64,000 bases of DNA from Arion vulgaris (GCA_020796225.1 CM036755.1:81289150-81353149); one strand, 5' to 3'. Numbered from the stretch's first letter, positions 42,301-53,369 are shown. Numbers and translations are program-made. Notes: generated by a model not told the origin, from the sequence alone.

Positions 42301-43140
42301 AATATTTGTAAATTTTAAATATCTGCATTTCCATACACAATACTACCTGAATAGATATGTTTCCTACCTATTTCAAACCCTACAGTACACACTTTAATGC
42401 AAACTAAACACTTGAGTCCTAACACAAACAAACACTGTGGCCAATAGTGGAACGCTACTCTCGTGACCTAGAAAACAAATTTGCTGAAATCCAAATTTAA
42501 AAAAAAATTACATGAAGTACTCAATCAACCCAGGTTGGTAGTATCACTGGCCATGGACACCATTTGTACCAGTATTTGGGTGAAATGACAAGTATTTGAG
42601 AACGTGATACCGCGATACCTGTCTACTAAATCTAGTTCGTGACCCGATTAGTTGCACACAATACTACTTCTAACTCACTGTACAATGAACACTGAACCTT
42701 ATACAACAAACGAACATACCTAATGATAACTTCATTCACATGAATCAATACCCACTCTAAGAACTAACAGCACAAAAGAACTAACACCAACGTCCTGATT
42801 CAAAAACAATTATAAACCATCTATTGTGTATTGCAATTTCACATAATCATTATTCATAAATATAATGCACAATATATAATATAAAAAAATTAGTTTCCAC
42901 ATAAATTAATTTATTGATTCATTGACAAATAAGCAGCTTATAAGATTACCTTAAATTAATCTCCTGGTACGTATCCTTTTTCCTTCGTAGTACCAAGAGA
43001 CTGAATTAATCATTCAGCCTCCAAATCCGCCTTTTCCGCGGTTGCTCTATTAGTATTCTGGACTGATTTTACACAGACTCACAAGAAATACTGATGGGTA
43101 CTGCGTAGTCCTCCAAAGCCAAACGCCTCACAACGACAAA
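42301..43140. other. Unassigned AT-rich stretch
   Basis: No coding or tandem structure was recognised. It might be 5' sequence of the zinc-knuckle element. Confidence 0.4.
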
Positions 43141-43415
43141 TTCCAGTCTTGCAGAACTTTAAGATCACACAATTGCCTAAACAGGACAAAAACCACGCTG
43201 TCCACCATAAGACAGTGACTAACGACGTTTTCAGTCTTGTAAAATTATAACTTCACACAGATGATTAAACAGTAGAAAACCACGATGTCCACTATAAGAC
43301 AGAGACTCACAACGACGTTTCCAGTCTTGTATAATTATAACATAACACAGATACCTAAACAGTAGAAAACTACGTTGTCTAACCAAAAGACTATCACAAC
43401 CGTATGGTCCCTTAT
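43141..43415. repeat. About 90-bp tandem repeat, 3 diverged copies
   Basis: CCAGTCTTGYA...CACACAGAT...AAACAGTAGAAAACCACG recurs at about 43142, 43229 and 43320. Confidence 0.88.
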
Positions 43416-43467
43416 CCTTTTCTCTGCCCGTCTCACTGTTCAGTCCTAGCCTCAATCATTTTTTTTT

Positions 43468-43672
43468 TCCGATCCAGAAGCACTTGAGCTTTTCAGCTCT
43501 TCGGCTCGGTGCCATGGACATCGTAACCCTTCGGTTCGGTGCCACGAACACCGTGAATCTGGGGAATCTGTGGCTTTTCTGCCTGCCCACGGAATTGAAC
43601 CCGTACACACAGAGGGCTAGTCACCCACAGTCCAACGCGCTACGAACACGCTGGGCACGCGGGCAGCCTCAA
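43468..43672 (-). mobile_element. SINE-E, well preserved
   Basis: The reverse strand has GTAGCGCGTTGGACTGTGGG (A-box region) and ACGGGTTCAATTCCGTGGGC (perfect B box with T-stem), and then a body ending GAAAAGCTCAAGTGCTTCTG. The T-arm pairing is good, so this copy best shows the tRNA origin. Confidence 0.9.
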
Positions 43673-44330
43673 TCATAACATCGACTCAACAGTACTCATC
43701 GTCGTACCGTCCCAGACTCAATGTACAATCAATCCTGAACTTGATTAAAAAATATCAAAAACCCCGATTTCGTTCACACAGCTCAGGTAACCTGCGTGAC
43801 AACTGATGAGCTGTCATGAACTATCATCACAACAAAACAATCAAAAGGGGAATGTACAACTAAAATATAATATACAGGGATTTCTTCCCCCTTATCTCCC
43901 AGGAACAGTAATACTGTTACATTAGATCATTCAGTTGTGATCTTTTCAGGAAACCTGTAATCCGAACCACTTGTCGTGAAGCCAGTGACATATAGTGAAG
44001 TTTGACTTCTCTATCGAATTTCCCATCGTTTTGTGCCTGTGGTGAGGGTCGTTGCTTTGCATCGTATGATAAACACTCTTAAATGATCTTTTTAATGTGG
44101 ACCTTATTTACAAAAAATACACCTACAGTTGCGTTGCGTTTTTCCGTTTGCGTTGATTTGCGGAAACTATAATTTTCATGTCATTACTACTTCATCTTTT
44201 TGTTTCAAACTACACTATAGAAATTTGAAAATAATTATTCTGTTTTGTCAACATTTCGCAGGTCAGGCTCATTATGATTAAAATATGAAATACTGACTAA
44301 GAAAATAAAACTATTCAATCAGTCCAAAAC
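43673..44330. other. Unassigned AT-rich stretch
   Basis: No coding or repeat was recognised. Confidence 0.45.
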
Positions 44331-44336
44331 TAATTC

Positions 44337-44520
44337 TAATCGAAGTGCAGCACGTAGATCAGAAGAAAATATTGAAATATCAGAATATCGAAACGAAGCT
44401 AATAGGTCACGAGTGGTCAATGTTAGAGCTGAAGAAAACTATGATGCTGTCTTGAACAGGCATGCAGCCGATCAATCACGAAATTTACCAGAGCTGATGA
44501 AAGAGAAGACGCTACTTTGA
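44337..44520 (+). pseudogene. Possible Helitron-like N-terminal fragment
   Basis: An open 61-codon stretch reads NRSAARRSEENIEISEYRNE, ANRSRVVNVRAEENYDAVLN and RHAADQSRNLPEL. Repeated E-x-R/ANR units of this kind occur upstream of the helicase in Helitron-type proteins. No Rep or helicase motif is present here, so this is tentative. Confidence 0.3.
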
Positions 44521-44744
44521 TTAGACGTGAAGTCTTACAAGAACCACCAGGTTCGCTAAAATTGTTTATGGACGACATAGCCGATTGAAACAACTTGTTA
44601 AAAAAATAACCGAAAATACAATTCATGCTTTCAGATAACATCTCTTGGAACAGCTTACCAAATTCCTCATCATGGTTACCCATGGTGTTCCCATATGATA
44701 ACGTCCATGACTTCATTGCACACAGTTTCCCAACATGACTACGT

Positions 44745-44925
44745 CACTTTCAGCAGATTTGGCAGCCATCTGCCGAGAGTGTTGGACAAACTCCGTAGCT
44801 CCAGTAACAATCCTAGGGATCTTATTAAAAAACTACACATATTACTCAGTCCAGATTTGAACCAACAACCTTCAGAACGACAAGCAAATATCTTGACCAC
44901 TTCACCATAGAGATTCCTCTCTAAT
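44745..44925 (-). mobile_element. SINE-B, degenerate
   Basis: AGAGTGTTGGACAAACTCCG, TAGCTCCAGTAACAATCC and CAGATTTGAACCAACAACC (B box complement). It matches 25955. Confidence 0.75.
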
Positions 44926-44934
44926 GTGTACGGG

Positions 44935-45475
44935 GTAGAATCCTTTACTTTGGAACATAAATGTAAAGTATATCTGAAGTTGGAGTAAGCCTTTACTTGG
45001 GAACATAAATGTAAAGTATATCTGAAGTTGGAGTAAGCCTTTACTTGGGAACATAAATGTAAAGTATATCTGAAGTTGGAGTAAGCCTTTACTTGGGAAC
45101 ATAAATGTAAAGTATATCTGAAGTTGGAGTAAGTCTTTACTTGGGAATATAAATGTAAAGTATATCTGAAGTTGGAGTAAGCCTTTACTTGGGAACATAA
45201 ATGTAAAGTATATCTGAAGTTGGAGTAAGTCTTTACTTGGGAATATAAATGTAAAGTATATCTGAAGTTGGAGTAAGTCTTTTACTTCGGAACATAAATG
45301 TAAAGTATATCTGAAGTTGGAGTAAGTCTTTACTTGGGAATATAAATGTAAAGTATATGTGAAGTCGGAGTAAGCCTTTACTTGGGAATATAAATGTAAA
45401 GTATATCTGAAGTTGAAGTAAGCCTTTACTTGGGAACATAAATGTAAAGTATATCTGAAGTCGGAGTAAGCCTTA
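44935..45475. repeat. 48-bp minisatellite, about 11 copies
   Basis: CTTTACTTGGGAACATAAAT then GTAAAGTATATCTGAAGTTG and GAGTAAGC. A 1-bp insertion at about 45281 breaks the otherwise open minus-strand frame. Its source is unknown. Confidence 0.95.
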
Positions 45476-45604
45476 CCTGAATGTCAAGGGACAATGGAGG
45501 CCAGGAAAGCAATTTTTTACACAAATGTCAGTTAGATTATAGGTGTCATGACTGTGTCTAAATTTATAGTGGGCGAATGAACAATAAATTATATTTCTGT
45601 AACA

Positions 45605-45830
45605 ATCTGTATATTGATTGATTGATTGATTGATTGATTAATATGACCATCATCATTGCACTTCGGTGAGTAGCCAGATGTGCTCCGATCTCTTTCTTAC
45701 ACAGAACGATCTCCGTTGTAGTGCACGAACTCCGTAGCATCGGCGAGGGTCTCCGATGTAATTTTGAAGTTGATGTAGATATTTTTGTAGGAATTTTATT
45801 TTAAATCATTTCTAATGAATCTTTATATAT
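45605..45830 (-). mobile_element. SINE-A 3' part with (TGAT)n tail
   Basis: TGATTGATTGATTGATT, then CATCATTGCACTTCGGTGAG, CGAACTCCGTAGCATCGGCG and CTCCGATGTAATTTTG. It shows that SINE-A ends in an ATCA repeat. Confidence 0.85.
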
Positions 45831-46084
45831 AATTTTCTACTCTAACAGGTTCAGTATCAAATGTTGTACCAAGTACTACAACTGTGTAATGACATCACAC
45901 ATGTGTACGCCTGTATAGATGACACACATTGAAATTTGTTCCATCAATACAGCTTGTGTAAACTTATGCTAATATTTATTTCTGTAGACAATCAAAGTTG
46001 TATTGTTGCAAACACTTTCTTGTTTATTTGTTTCTACTTTGTTTGCTCTATATTAACAACTTGTTATCAGTTAGATGAGGACTA

Positions 46085-46425
46085 TCATCACAGTAATACG
46101 GGCAAGTCCATAGGTGTTCCGATCTCTGCATCAACAAAAATCCAGACTCGTCCAGCGGCCCAACAAGTCAGTTCGATGTTGATTAAACAATCCTTTCGAA
46201 ATTAAATATCGACACCCATCTCTCTCAATCTGGCCAGCGAGACGGATGCACAACCCTAAAACTTTTCTGTTCGGAAAGACTCTCTCAATGCGTTAAGAAT
46301 GTCATTTCCGTCCATTGCAGCTGTCTCTGATATTGTAGCCATGCCAGCCTATCTATCAGCTCGTTCATTACCCCTGACTCCTGCATTCACAGGCACAATT
46401 TGCGGTATGTATCGGATTTGCACCT
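46085..46425 (-). mobile_element. LINE-B2 RNase H tail fragment
   Basis: CATAGGTGTTCCGATCTCTG, GTCAGTTCGATGTTGATT, GACACCCATCTCTCTCAATC and AATGTCATTTCCGTCCATTG match 35890-36150. Confidence 0.8.
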
Positions 46426-46784
46426 TAGAACGTGAGTTTGTTGTGTCAAGTAAATATCTACAAACCTGTAGGCTAACTTTCAGCATGCTTTTTATTTTGG
46501 TATGTCTCCATAAATTGGATATAAAAAAAACAGGACCTAGTGTAGTCCATCCCCTAGGCGAGCAAGAGCCCTATTATCCCTTGACCTTACTGTCAATATT
46601 ACCAAATTTACACCCTTGGAATGTGGTGGAGTTAACTTGTGTGTTCTACTGGTCATCAGCAGGCAGGCCAATAATTTTCACTTTTTGTCCTTTCTTATAG
46701 AGGCTAGCCGACCCTAACTCTGCTGGTTTCAGAGCCAGACGCAGAACCCGTCTCACAAAACTTTTTTTTGTAATACATGTAAAA
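46426..46784. other. Unassigned stretch
   Basis: No recognisable domain or repeat. Confidence 0.4.
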
Positions 46785-48585
46785 ACTTTCAAATGTAACT
46801 ACTTTCATATGCAACTATTTTCATATGTAACTTGGTTCATATGTAACTACTTTCATATGTAACTACTTTCATATGTAACTACTTTCATATGTAACTACTT
46901 TCATATGTAACTACTTTCACATATAACTACTTTCATATGTAACTACTTTCACATATAACTACTTTTATATGTAACTACTTTTATATGTAAATACTTTTAT
47001 ATGTAACTACTTTCATATGTAAATACTTTCATATGTAACTACATTCATATGTAACTACTTTCATATGTAACTACTTTCATATGTAACTACTTTCATATGT
47101 AACTTGGTTCATATGTAACTACTTTTATATGTAACTACTTTCATATGTAACTACTTTCATATGTAACTACTTTCATATGTAACTGCTTTCATATGTAACT
47201 ACTTTCATATGTAACTGCTTTCATATGTAACTGCTTTCATATGTAACTACTTTCATATGTAACTACTTTTATATGTAACTACTTTTATATGTAACTACTT
47301 TCATATGTAACTACTTTCATATGTAACTACTTTTATATGTAACTACTTTCATATATAACTACTTTTATATGTAACTACTTTCATATGTAACTTGGTTCAT
47401 ATGTAACTACTTTCATATGTAACTACTTTCATATATAACTACTTTCATATGTAACTACTTTCATATGTAACTACTTTCATATGTAACTTGGTTCATATGT
47501 AACTACTTTCATATGTAACTACTTTCATATGTAACTACTTTCATATATAACTACTTTCATATGTAACTACTTTCATATATAACTACTTTTATATGTAACT
47601 ACTTTCATATGTAACTTGGTTCATATGTAACTACTTTCATATGTAACTACTTTCATATGTAACTTGGTTCATATGTAACTACTTTTATATGTAACTACTT
47701 TCATATGTAACTACTTTCATATGTAACTACTTTCATATGTAACTGCTTTCATATGTAACTACTTTCATATGTAACTACTTTCATATGTAACTGCTTTCAT
47801 ATGTAACTACTTTCATATGTAACTACTTTTATATGTAACTACTTTCATATGTAACTACTTTCATATGTAACTACTTTCATATGTAACTACTTTCATATGT
47901 AACTACTTTCATATGTAACTACTTTCATATGTAACTACTTTCATATGTAACTACTTTCATATGTAACTACTTTCATATGTAACTACTTTCATATGTAACT
48001 TGGTTCATATGTAACTACTTTCATATGTAACTACTTTCATATGTAACTTGGTTCATATGTAACTACTTTCATATGTAACTACTTTCATATGTAACTACTT
48101 TCATATGTAACTACTTTCATATGCAACTACTTTCATATGTAACTACTTTCATATGTAACTACTTTCATATGTAACTACTTTCATATGTAACTACTTTCAT
48201 ATGTAACTACTTTCATATGTAACTACTTTCATATGTAACTTGGTTCATATGTAACTACTTTCATATGTAACTACTTTCATATGTAACTACTTTCATATGT
48301 AACTACTTTCATATGCAACTACTTTCATATGTAACTTGGTTCATATGTAACTACTTTCATATGTAACTACTTTCATATGTAACTTGGTTCATATGTAACT
48401 ACTTTCATATGTAACTTGGTTCATATGTAACTACTTTCATATGTAACTACTTTTATATGTAACTACTTTCATATGTAACTACTTTCATATGTAACTACTT
48501 TTATATGTAACTACTTTTATATGTAACTACTTTCATATGTAACTACTTTCATATGTAACTACTTTCATATGTAACTCATATAATA
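46785..48585. repeat. 16-bp satellite ATGTAACTACTTTCAT, about 112 copies
   Basis: The unit repeats in register across 1.8 kb, so nearly every junction makes CATATG. Variants include AACTTGGTTCATATGT (about a dozen, spaced by multiples of 16), AACTGCTTTC and TTTTATATG. Recurrent variant blocks suggest higher-order amplification. Confidence 0.97.
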
Positions 48586-48639
48586 TGTTCATATTAAAGC
48601 ACATAGTGCATTAGGATTGTAGTGATGTTACTGCCTGTG

Positions 48640-48873
48640 TGTTGTCAGAGCTCGCAAAGGGAACAAAGAATAGTAACACTTCGACCTACAAGGCATGTCG
48701 TAAGAGGCGACTGATGTAGGGGCCTAGGAAGCTACCCTAGTAAATAAAAAGCATTGCAAAAATAATATGTGCTGGCCTACTGCAGTCGCATAACTGGTAC
48801 AACATACAATCGCTCTTAGACTTGGATCACATACAAATCACAAAGAGTGGTTAACAAGTGGTCGATATGGAGC

Positions 48874-48905
<32 letters not shown>

Positions 48906-48910
48906 AAATG
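48640..48910 (+). mobile_element. SINE-C1, best copy, with (GAA)n tail
   Basis: GTGTGTTGTCAGAGCTCGCA, CAAGGCATGTCGTAAGAGGC, AGCTACCCTAGTAAATAAAA, GGTTAACAAGTGGTCGATAT, then AAGAAGAAGAAGAAG. Confidence 0.85.
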
Positions 48911-48999
48911 GTGTTACGATGGAATCGTCAACACAGAAGTCATTCCAAAGATCTCTCTCCGGTGCGAGATGAATCTTCTTCTTCTTCTGTTGTCAAACT

Positions 49000-49370
49000 G
49001 TTACTGGGTTGTTGCCCAGTATCATGGTTTTATGTTTTTGTCGTGCCCTGTTCTAGTGGTTTGTTGATAGCTACGCTTGGTTGAAAGTTATCTTTTACTT
49101 TTTGACACTATTCTGCTTTTCTATATAACCATTTTTGTTTCTTGGTCATCTTGTCTTCTCTCCTGATATTCTGTTGTAGAAGACTCGGTATACAGTGGAG
49201 TTTTTGTTGTATTCTTGTTAAGTGGCGGAACCACTTCATTCTATGTTTCTCAATGTAATTCAAGCAAGGTTCTATCTTAACTTTCTCTCTTATGCTGATG
49301 TTGGTGACTGTCTTTTCTGGTGTTGGTACGTTTTCATAAGCATCACATTTCACATGTAGTTATATTTTGC
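49000..49370 (-). pseudogene. LINE C-terminal fragment
   Basis: The minus strand encodes ISIREKVKIEPCLNYIEKHR and MKWFRHLTRIQQ, the same pattern as 1258-1400. It is flanked by frameshifts. Confidence 0.7.
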
Positions 49371-49589
49371 TTGGATGGATAACTGTGGAAGAGGTCCTTG
49401 CCTGAAAAATACTTGAAGTTATCAGCACATACTTTTCTTTTCCTTTCTTTTCTTGTACCACTACGAAGTAATATATGCTTGAATAATTAGTGCGGCTACT
49501 ACATTTTCAAACTATCAAAGAGAGCGTAGGACAACACAAAATTAACATTGCAGACGAAGATTCAAATATATTGAGCCGGTGTAATTAAC

Positions 49590-50030
49590 TCTTTACTATT
49601 TGGCCCAGAAACATGGACAGCCTACTCAAGACACGAGAGGAGACTTAACATCTTTCACCTTTGATGTCTCCGCAAGATTATGAACATCAGGTGGTAGACA
49701 AAATAACCATCTCTGAAATACTGCAACATGTAAATGTGCCTTCCATCATGGACATGCTCAGCAATAGATGACTAAGATGGTTAGGGCTTGTGAGAAGAAT
49801 GGACAATAGCCGCATACCACAACAAATGTTCTGTGAACTTTCGAAAGAGAAGAGGCACCAAGTCAGACCCCTGTCCAAATATAAGTATATCTGCAAGGCC
49901 TCAATTAAAGAACTTTTCTATTGGTTCCAACAAATTGGAAAAACTAGCTGATGATCGGGTTATGTGGAAAACAACATTACGCAAGGAGCATAACATTTGG
50001 AAAATAGACTTATGAATGAGCTGAAAGGCA
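49590..50030 (+). pseudogene. LINE ORF2 C-terminal region (another lineage)
   Basis: The plus strand gives LLFGPETWTAYSRHERRLNI, HVNVPSIMDMLSNR, LRWLGLVRRMDNSRIPQQMF and YKYICKASIKEL across two or three frames. This is a common LINE thumb and C-terminus pattern (YGSETW...LRRI...RWLGHVRRM). Confidence 0.75.
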
Positions 50031-50178
50031 ATAGAGACAACACAAACTCAGAATTGGCACAGTAAAACACTTGCAAATTGACCACCTGCAAATATGAAAA
50101 TTGATATTTATATATAGGGTAAGACCTTGTTTAACCGCCAGTTTCTGTTATCCGTTATAGTCTAAAAAAATGTTTTTA

Positions 50179-51050
50179 GTATGACTACAATTGAAGAAGA
50201 AGAAATTGATGACGATGAAGGATCAGTTCTTAACCAAAAACCTACAACTAGCCAATCAGATGCAGAAACAATGTTATCAAAGTGCATCGACTGGTTTGCT
50301 TAACCAAAATCCTACAACTAGCCACTCAGAAGGAGAAACAATGTTATCAAAGTACATCGACTGGCTTGCTTAACCAAAATCCTACAACTAGCCACTCAGA
50401 AGCAGAAACAATGTTATGAAAGTGCATCGACTGGCTTGCTTAACCAAAAACCTACAACTAGCCACTCAGAAACAGAAACAATGTTATCAAAGTACATCGA
50501 CTGGTTTGCTTAACCAACATCCTACAACTAGCCACTCAGAAGGAGAAACAATGTTATCAAAGTACATCGACTGGTTTGCTTAACCAAACACCTACAACTA
50601 GCCAATCAGATGCAGAAACAATGTTATCAAAGTGCATCGACTAGTTTACTTAACCTAAAACCTACAACTAGACACTCAGAAACAGAAACAATGTTATCAA
50701 AGTACATCGACTGGTTTGCTTAACCAAACACCTACAACTAGACAATCAGATGCAGAAACAATGTTATCAAAGTGCATCGACTAGTTTACTTAACCTAAAA
50801 CCTACAACTAGACACTCAGAAGCAGAAACAATGTTATCACAGTGCATCGACTGGTTTGCTTAACCAAACACCTACAACTAACCACTCAGAAGCAGAAACA
50901 ATGTTATCAAAGTGCATCGACTAGTTGGAAATGCAAGAGGAGGCAAATACAATACGGATCCTACTTCTGCGTAAGATATAGAACATCGCCGTATAGAAAG
51001 CTCGAGCCTCAAAGACACAAGAGATGACAGATTATTTTAAAGTAACATAG
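50179..51050 (+). pseudogene. Tigger-like transposase C-terminus with 70-bp expansion
   Basis: It begins TTIEEEEIDDDEGSVLNQKP, then TTSQSDAETMLSKCIDWF. Nine more 70-bp copies of that segment follow, then LEMQEEANTIRILLLRKI, N-IAV and SKTQEMTDYFKVT before a stop. Acidic residues, a Cys-x-x-Trp helix, a leucine-rich LLLRKI helix and a final DYFK are the usual end of jerky/Tigger transposases. The catalytic DDE domain is gone. Confidence 0.75.
50229..50930 (+). repeat. 70-bp tandem repeat inside transposase remnant, 10 copies
   Basis: CTTAACCAAAATCCTACAAC then TAGCCACTCAGAAGCAGAAA, CAATGTTATCAAAGTGCATC and GACTGGTTTG. Starts fall at 50229, 50299 and so on. Confidence 0.96.
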
Positions 51051-51297
51051 GTTGATAGTATTACAATACATTTCTGTACATTACTACTTTTATATTGAAG
51101 TTTATATTGTTCGTTTTGTAAAATTAAATAAAATATGTATGTATTATTCACTTTTAAAGGATTTTATTTTCATTTTCGTCCCACGCCCACAGTGACATCA
51201 CATTACTGTGCATATGTATTAAGCGATTTCTGTTATCCGTCTATTCGTTTATCAGTCACAGACCTGATCCGGACGGTGACGGTTAATCGAAGTGTCA

Positions 51298-51299
<2 letters not shown>

Positions 51300-51330
<31 letters not shown>
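51300..51330. repeat. (TA)n at Penelope/Tigger junction
   Basis: A TA run ends the minus-strand Penelope copy. The Tigger-like element appears to have inserted at its edge. Confidence 0.9.
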
Positions 51331-51334
<4 letters not shown>

Positions 51335-51389
51335 AATACGTACAAACAAAATACTATAGTTTTACAAAAACAGAAACAGTGACGATAAA

Positions 51390-51424
51390 CAGCAACGTTT
51401 CGACCAACAAGGCCTTTATCAAGT
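51390..51424 (-). ncRNA. Hammerhead-like motif of Penelope 3' region
   Basis: The minus strand reads CTTGATAAAGGCCTTGTTGG then TCGAAACGTTGCTG. GAAAC is intact, GGCC/GGTC can form stem II, but the CTGATGA core reads TTGATAA. Probably inactive. Confidence 0.4.
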
Positions 51425-51656
51425 AAACGAACAAACAGGAGTGACAAATTAAAATGAAACACAAATGGACGACCAAATACAAACGTATCTAAGGAAAAGC
51501 TGGAATAAAAACGAATAACGAAATAAATGTAACACAAAAACACACATAAAAACTAGAAATAGAACGGAAAGAAACAATGAAACATCTAGTAAATATATAA
51601 CTTGAATACATGCAACATATACCCATATAGAGTACAAAGCATAGGAAGAGAAAGTA

Positions 51657-52399
51657 CTAAGAAGCATAAGAATGTAATACGTTGAGCCCGCGTGGTCGCA
51701 AGGTACCATACAAAGAAATCAACCGATTCTCCAGAGCAAATCGACTACGATCATCAGAGGAACATGATCGGATGGCTGTGACCTGGACATCGCAAGCTCC
51801 TGAATATCCAGTATCATTGAAATGGGTAGCTACAGGGTCACAGAGCATTGGCGTATATCGCGCAAGTGTTGGGCGAATCGGTCACTGAGTCTCCTGCCGG
51901 TTTCCCCAATATAGGCCTTGTTGCACCGCTTGCAGATAATGGCATAGATAATATTACCGGACTCGCATGTGAAACTGTCTTCAACAACGAACGTGGCTTT
52001 TGGAAAAGACACCGTGCGGGTCTGTATGACATAAGCACAAGTGTTGCAGCGCCGACGGCCACACTGGATGGTGCCAAAATGACTCTGGATATTAGGTTTG
52101 AGGCGACTGTGAACCAACATATCCTTAAGGCTTCTGTCCCGTCTGTACGCCACCAAAGGATAGTGTTGGAAGATTGAACGTGTCTCAGGATCAGACTGAA
52201 GAATGGAGAGATGACGGAATAAGACTTTCTTCACAAGGGAACTATGAGGGTGGAAAGTTAAGACAAGTTTCACCCTGTCAGAATTGGAAGTTCTATGCTG
52301 GTTAGAGAGAGCCTCCTGGCGAGAAATTTGTTGAACGCGCCGCATAGCAGAAGCAAGCACCTTATCCGGGTATAAGCGCTTACGAAAGAAATCCAGCAT
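51657..52399 (-). pseudogene. Penelope-like GIY-YIG endonuclease domain
   Basis: The minus strand encodes FFRKRLYPDKVLASAMRRVQ, VKLVLTFHPHSSLVKKV and the cysteine cluster CGRRRCNTCAYV. Then come NIIYAIICKRCNKAYIGETG (GIY-YIG core: IYAI and YIG), RRLSDRFAQHLRDIR and, after a frameshift near 51835, DPVATHFNDTGHSGACDVQV and ENRLISLYGTLRPRG. GIY-YIG nucleases nick target DNA for Penelope-like retroelements. The CxxC element before the core is typical. The reverse transcriptase is missing. One frameshift separates the catalytic core from the C-terminal half. Confidence 0.88.
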
Positions 52400-52404
52400 C
52401 TCGT

Positions 52405-53250
52405 GACGGGACAGAAGCCTTAAGGATATGTTGGTTCACAGTCGCCTCAAACCTAATATCCAGAGTCATTTTGGCACCATCCAGTGTGGCCTTCGGCGCT
52501 GCAACACTTGTGCTTATGTCATACAGACCCGCACGGTGTCTTTTCCAAAAGCCACGTTCGTTGTTGAAGACAGTTTCACGTGCGAGTCCGTAATATTATC
52601 TATGCCATTATCTGCAAGCGGTGCAACAAGGCCTATATTGGGGAAACCGGCAGGAGACTCAGTGACCGATTCGCCCAACACTTGCGCGATATACGCCAAT
52701 GCTCTGTGACCCTGTAGCTACCCATTTCAATGATACTGGCCATTCAGGAGCTTGCGATGTCCAGGTCACAGCCATCCGATCATGTTCCTCTGATGATCGT
52801 AGTCGATTTGCTCTGGAGAATCGGTTGATTTCTTTGTATGGTACCTTGCGACCACGCGGCTCAACGTATTACATTCTTATGCTTCTTAGTACTTTCTCTT
52901 CCTATGCTTTGTACTCTATATGGGTATATGTTGCATGTATTCAAGTTATATATTTACTAGATGTTTCATTGTTTCTTTTCCGTTCTATTTCTAGTTTTTA
53001 TGTGTGTTTTTGTGTTACATTTATTTCGTTATTCGTTTTATTCCAGCTTTTCCTTAGATACGTTTGTATTTGGTCGTCCATTTGTGTTTCATTTTAATTT
53101 GTCACTCCTGTTTGTTCGTTTGCTTGATAAAGGCCTTGTTGGTCGAAACGTTGCTGTTTATCGTCACTGTTTCTGTTTTTGTAAAACTATAGTATTTTGT
53201 TTGTACGTATTTCACTATTTACCAAGTTTTACTGCAGTCTTCCCCCTATT

Positions 53251-53252
<2 letters not shown>
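52405..53252 (+). mobile_element. Penelope-like element fragment, right arm of inverted pair
   Basis: It starts at GACGGGACAGAAGCC and carries the same GIY-YIG codons (LKPNIQSHFGTIQCG, CNTCAYVIQTRTVSF). A one-base deletion near 52593 breaks the frame before IYA. It continues through the stop and the whole 3' UTR to the (TA)n at 53253. The two arms are nearly identical, so the pair is recent or gene-converted. Confidence 0.88.
53123..53157 (+). ncRNA. Hammerhead-like motif of Penelope 3' region
   Basis: Same motif as 51390-51424, in the opposite arm. A further diverged copy is at 30859-30890 (minus). Confidence 0.4.
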
Positions 53253-53308
<56 letters not shown>

Positions 53309-53346
53309 ATATAGAGAGAGAGAAGAGAGCGAGGAAGAGAGAGAGG
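53253..53346. repeat. (TA)n followed by (GA)n microsatellite
   Basis: About 60 bp of TA, then AGAGAGAGAGAAGAGAG. Confidence 0.95.
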
Positions 53347-53369
53347 TGAAATACTGACAGAAACAATAG

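Larger units (their letters stand above)
50117..51299 (+). mobile_element. Tigger/pogo-like DNA transposon remnant
   Basis: The right end reads CGGTTAATCGAAGTGTCACT then G, next to TA. Its complement CAGTGACACTTCGATTAACC is pogo/Tigger terminal-repeat style. The left end, GGGTAAGACCTTGTTTAACC after TATA, is a diverged partner. Between them only the transposase C-terminus remains, so the element is internally deleted and non-autonomous. TA flanks fit the Tc1/pogo target preference. Confidence 0.75.
51331..52404 (-). mobile_element. Penelope-like element fragment, left arm of inverted pair
   Basis: Reading from 52404 down to 51331 gives coding DNA (C-terminal part of ORF with GIY-YIG) followed by the 3' UTR and a (TA)n end. 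Its first 813 bp (51331-52143) are repeated in inverted orientation at 52405-53252. Confidence 0.88.

Noticed and set aside
49108..50030. Single gene spanning both LINE pieces
   Set aside because: The two pieces lie on opposite strands and belong to different LINE C-terminal types.
51331..53252. Inverted Penelope arms as terminal inverted repeats of a DNA transposon
   Set aside because: The arms contain GIY-YIG coding and 3' UTR and the interior is more Penelope coding, with no transposase and no target duplication outside.
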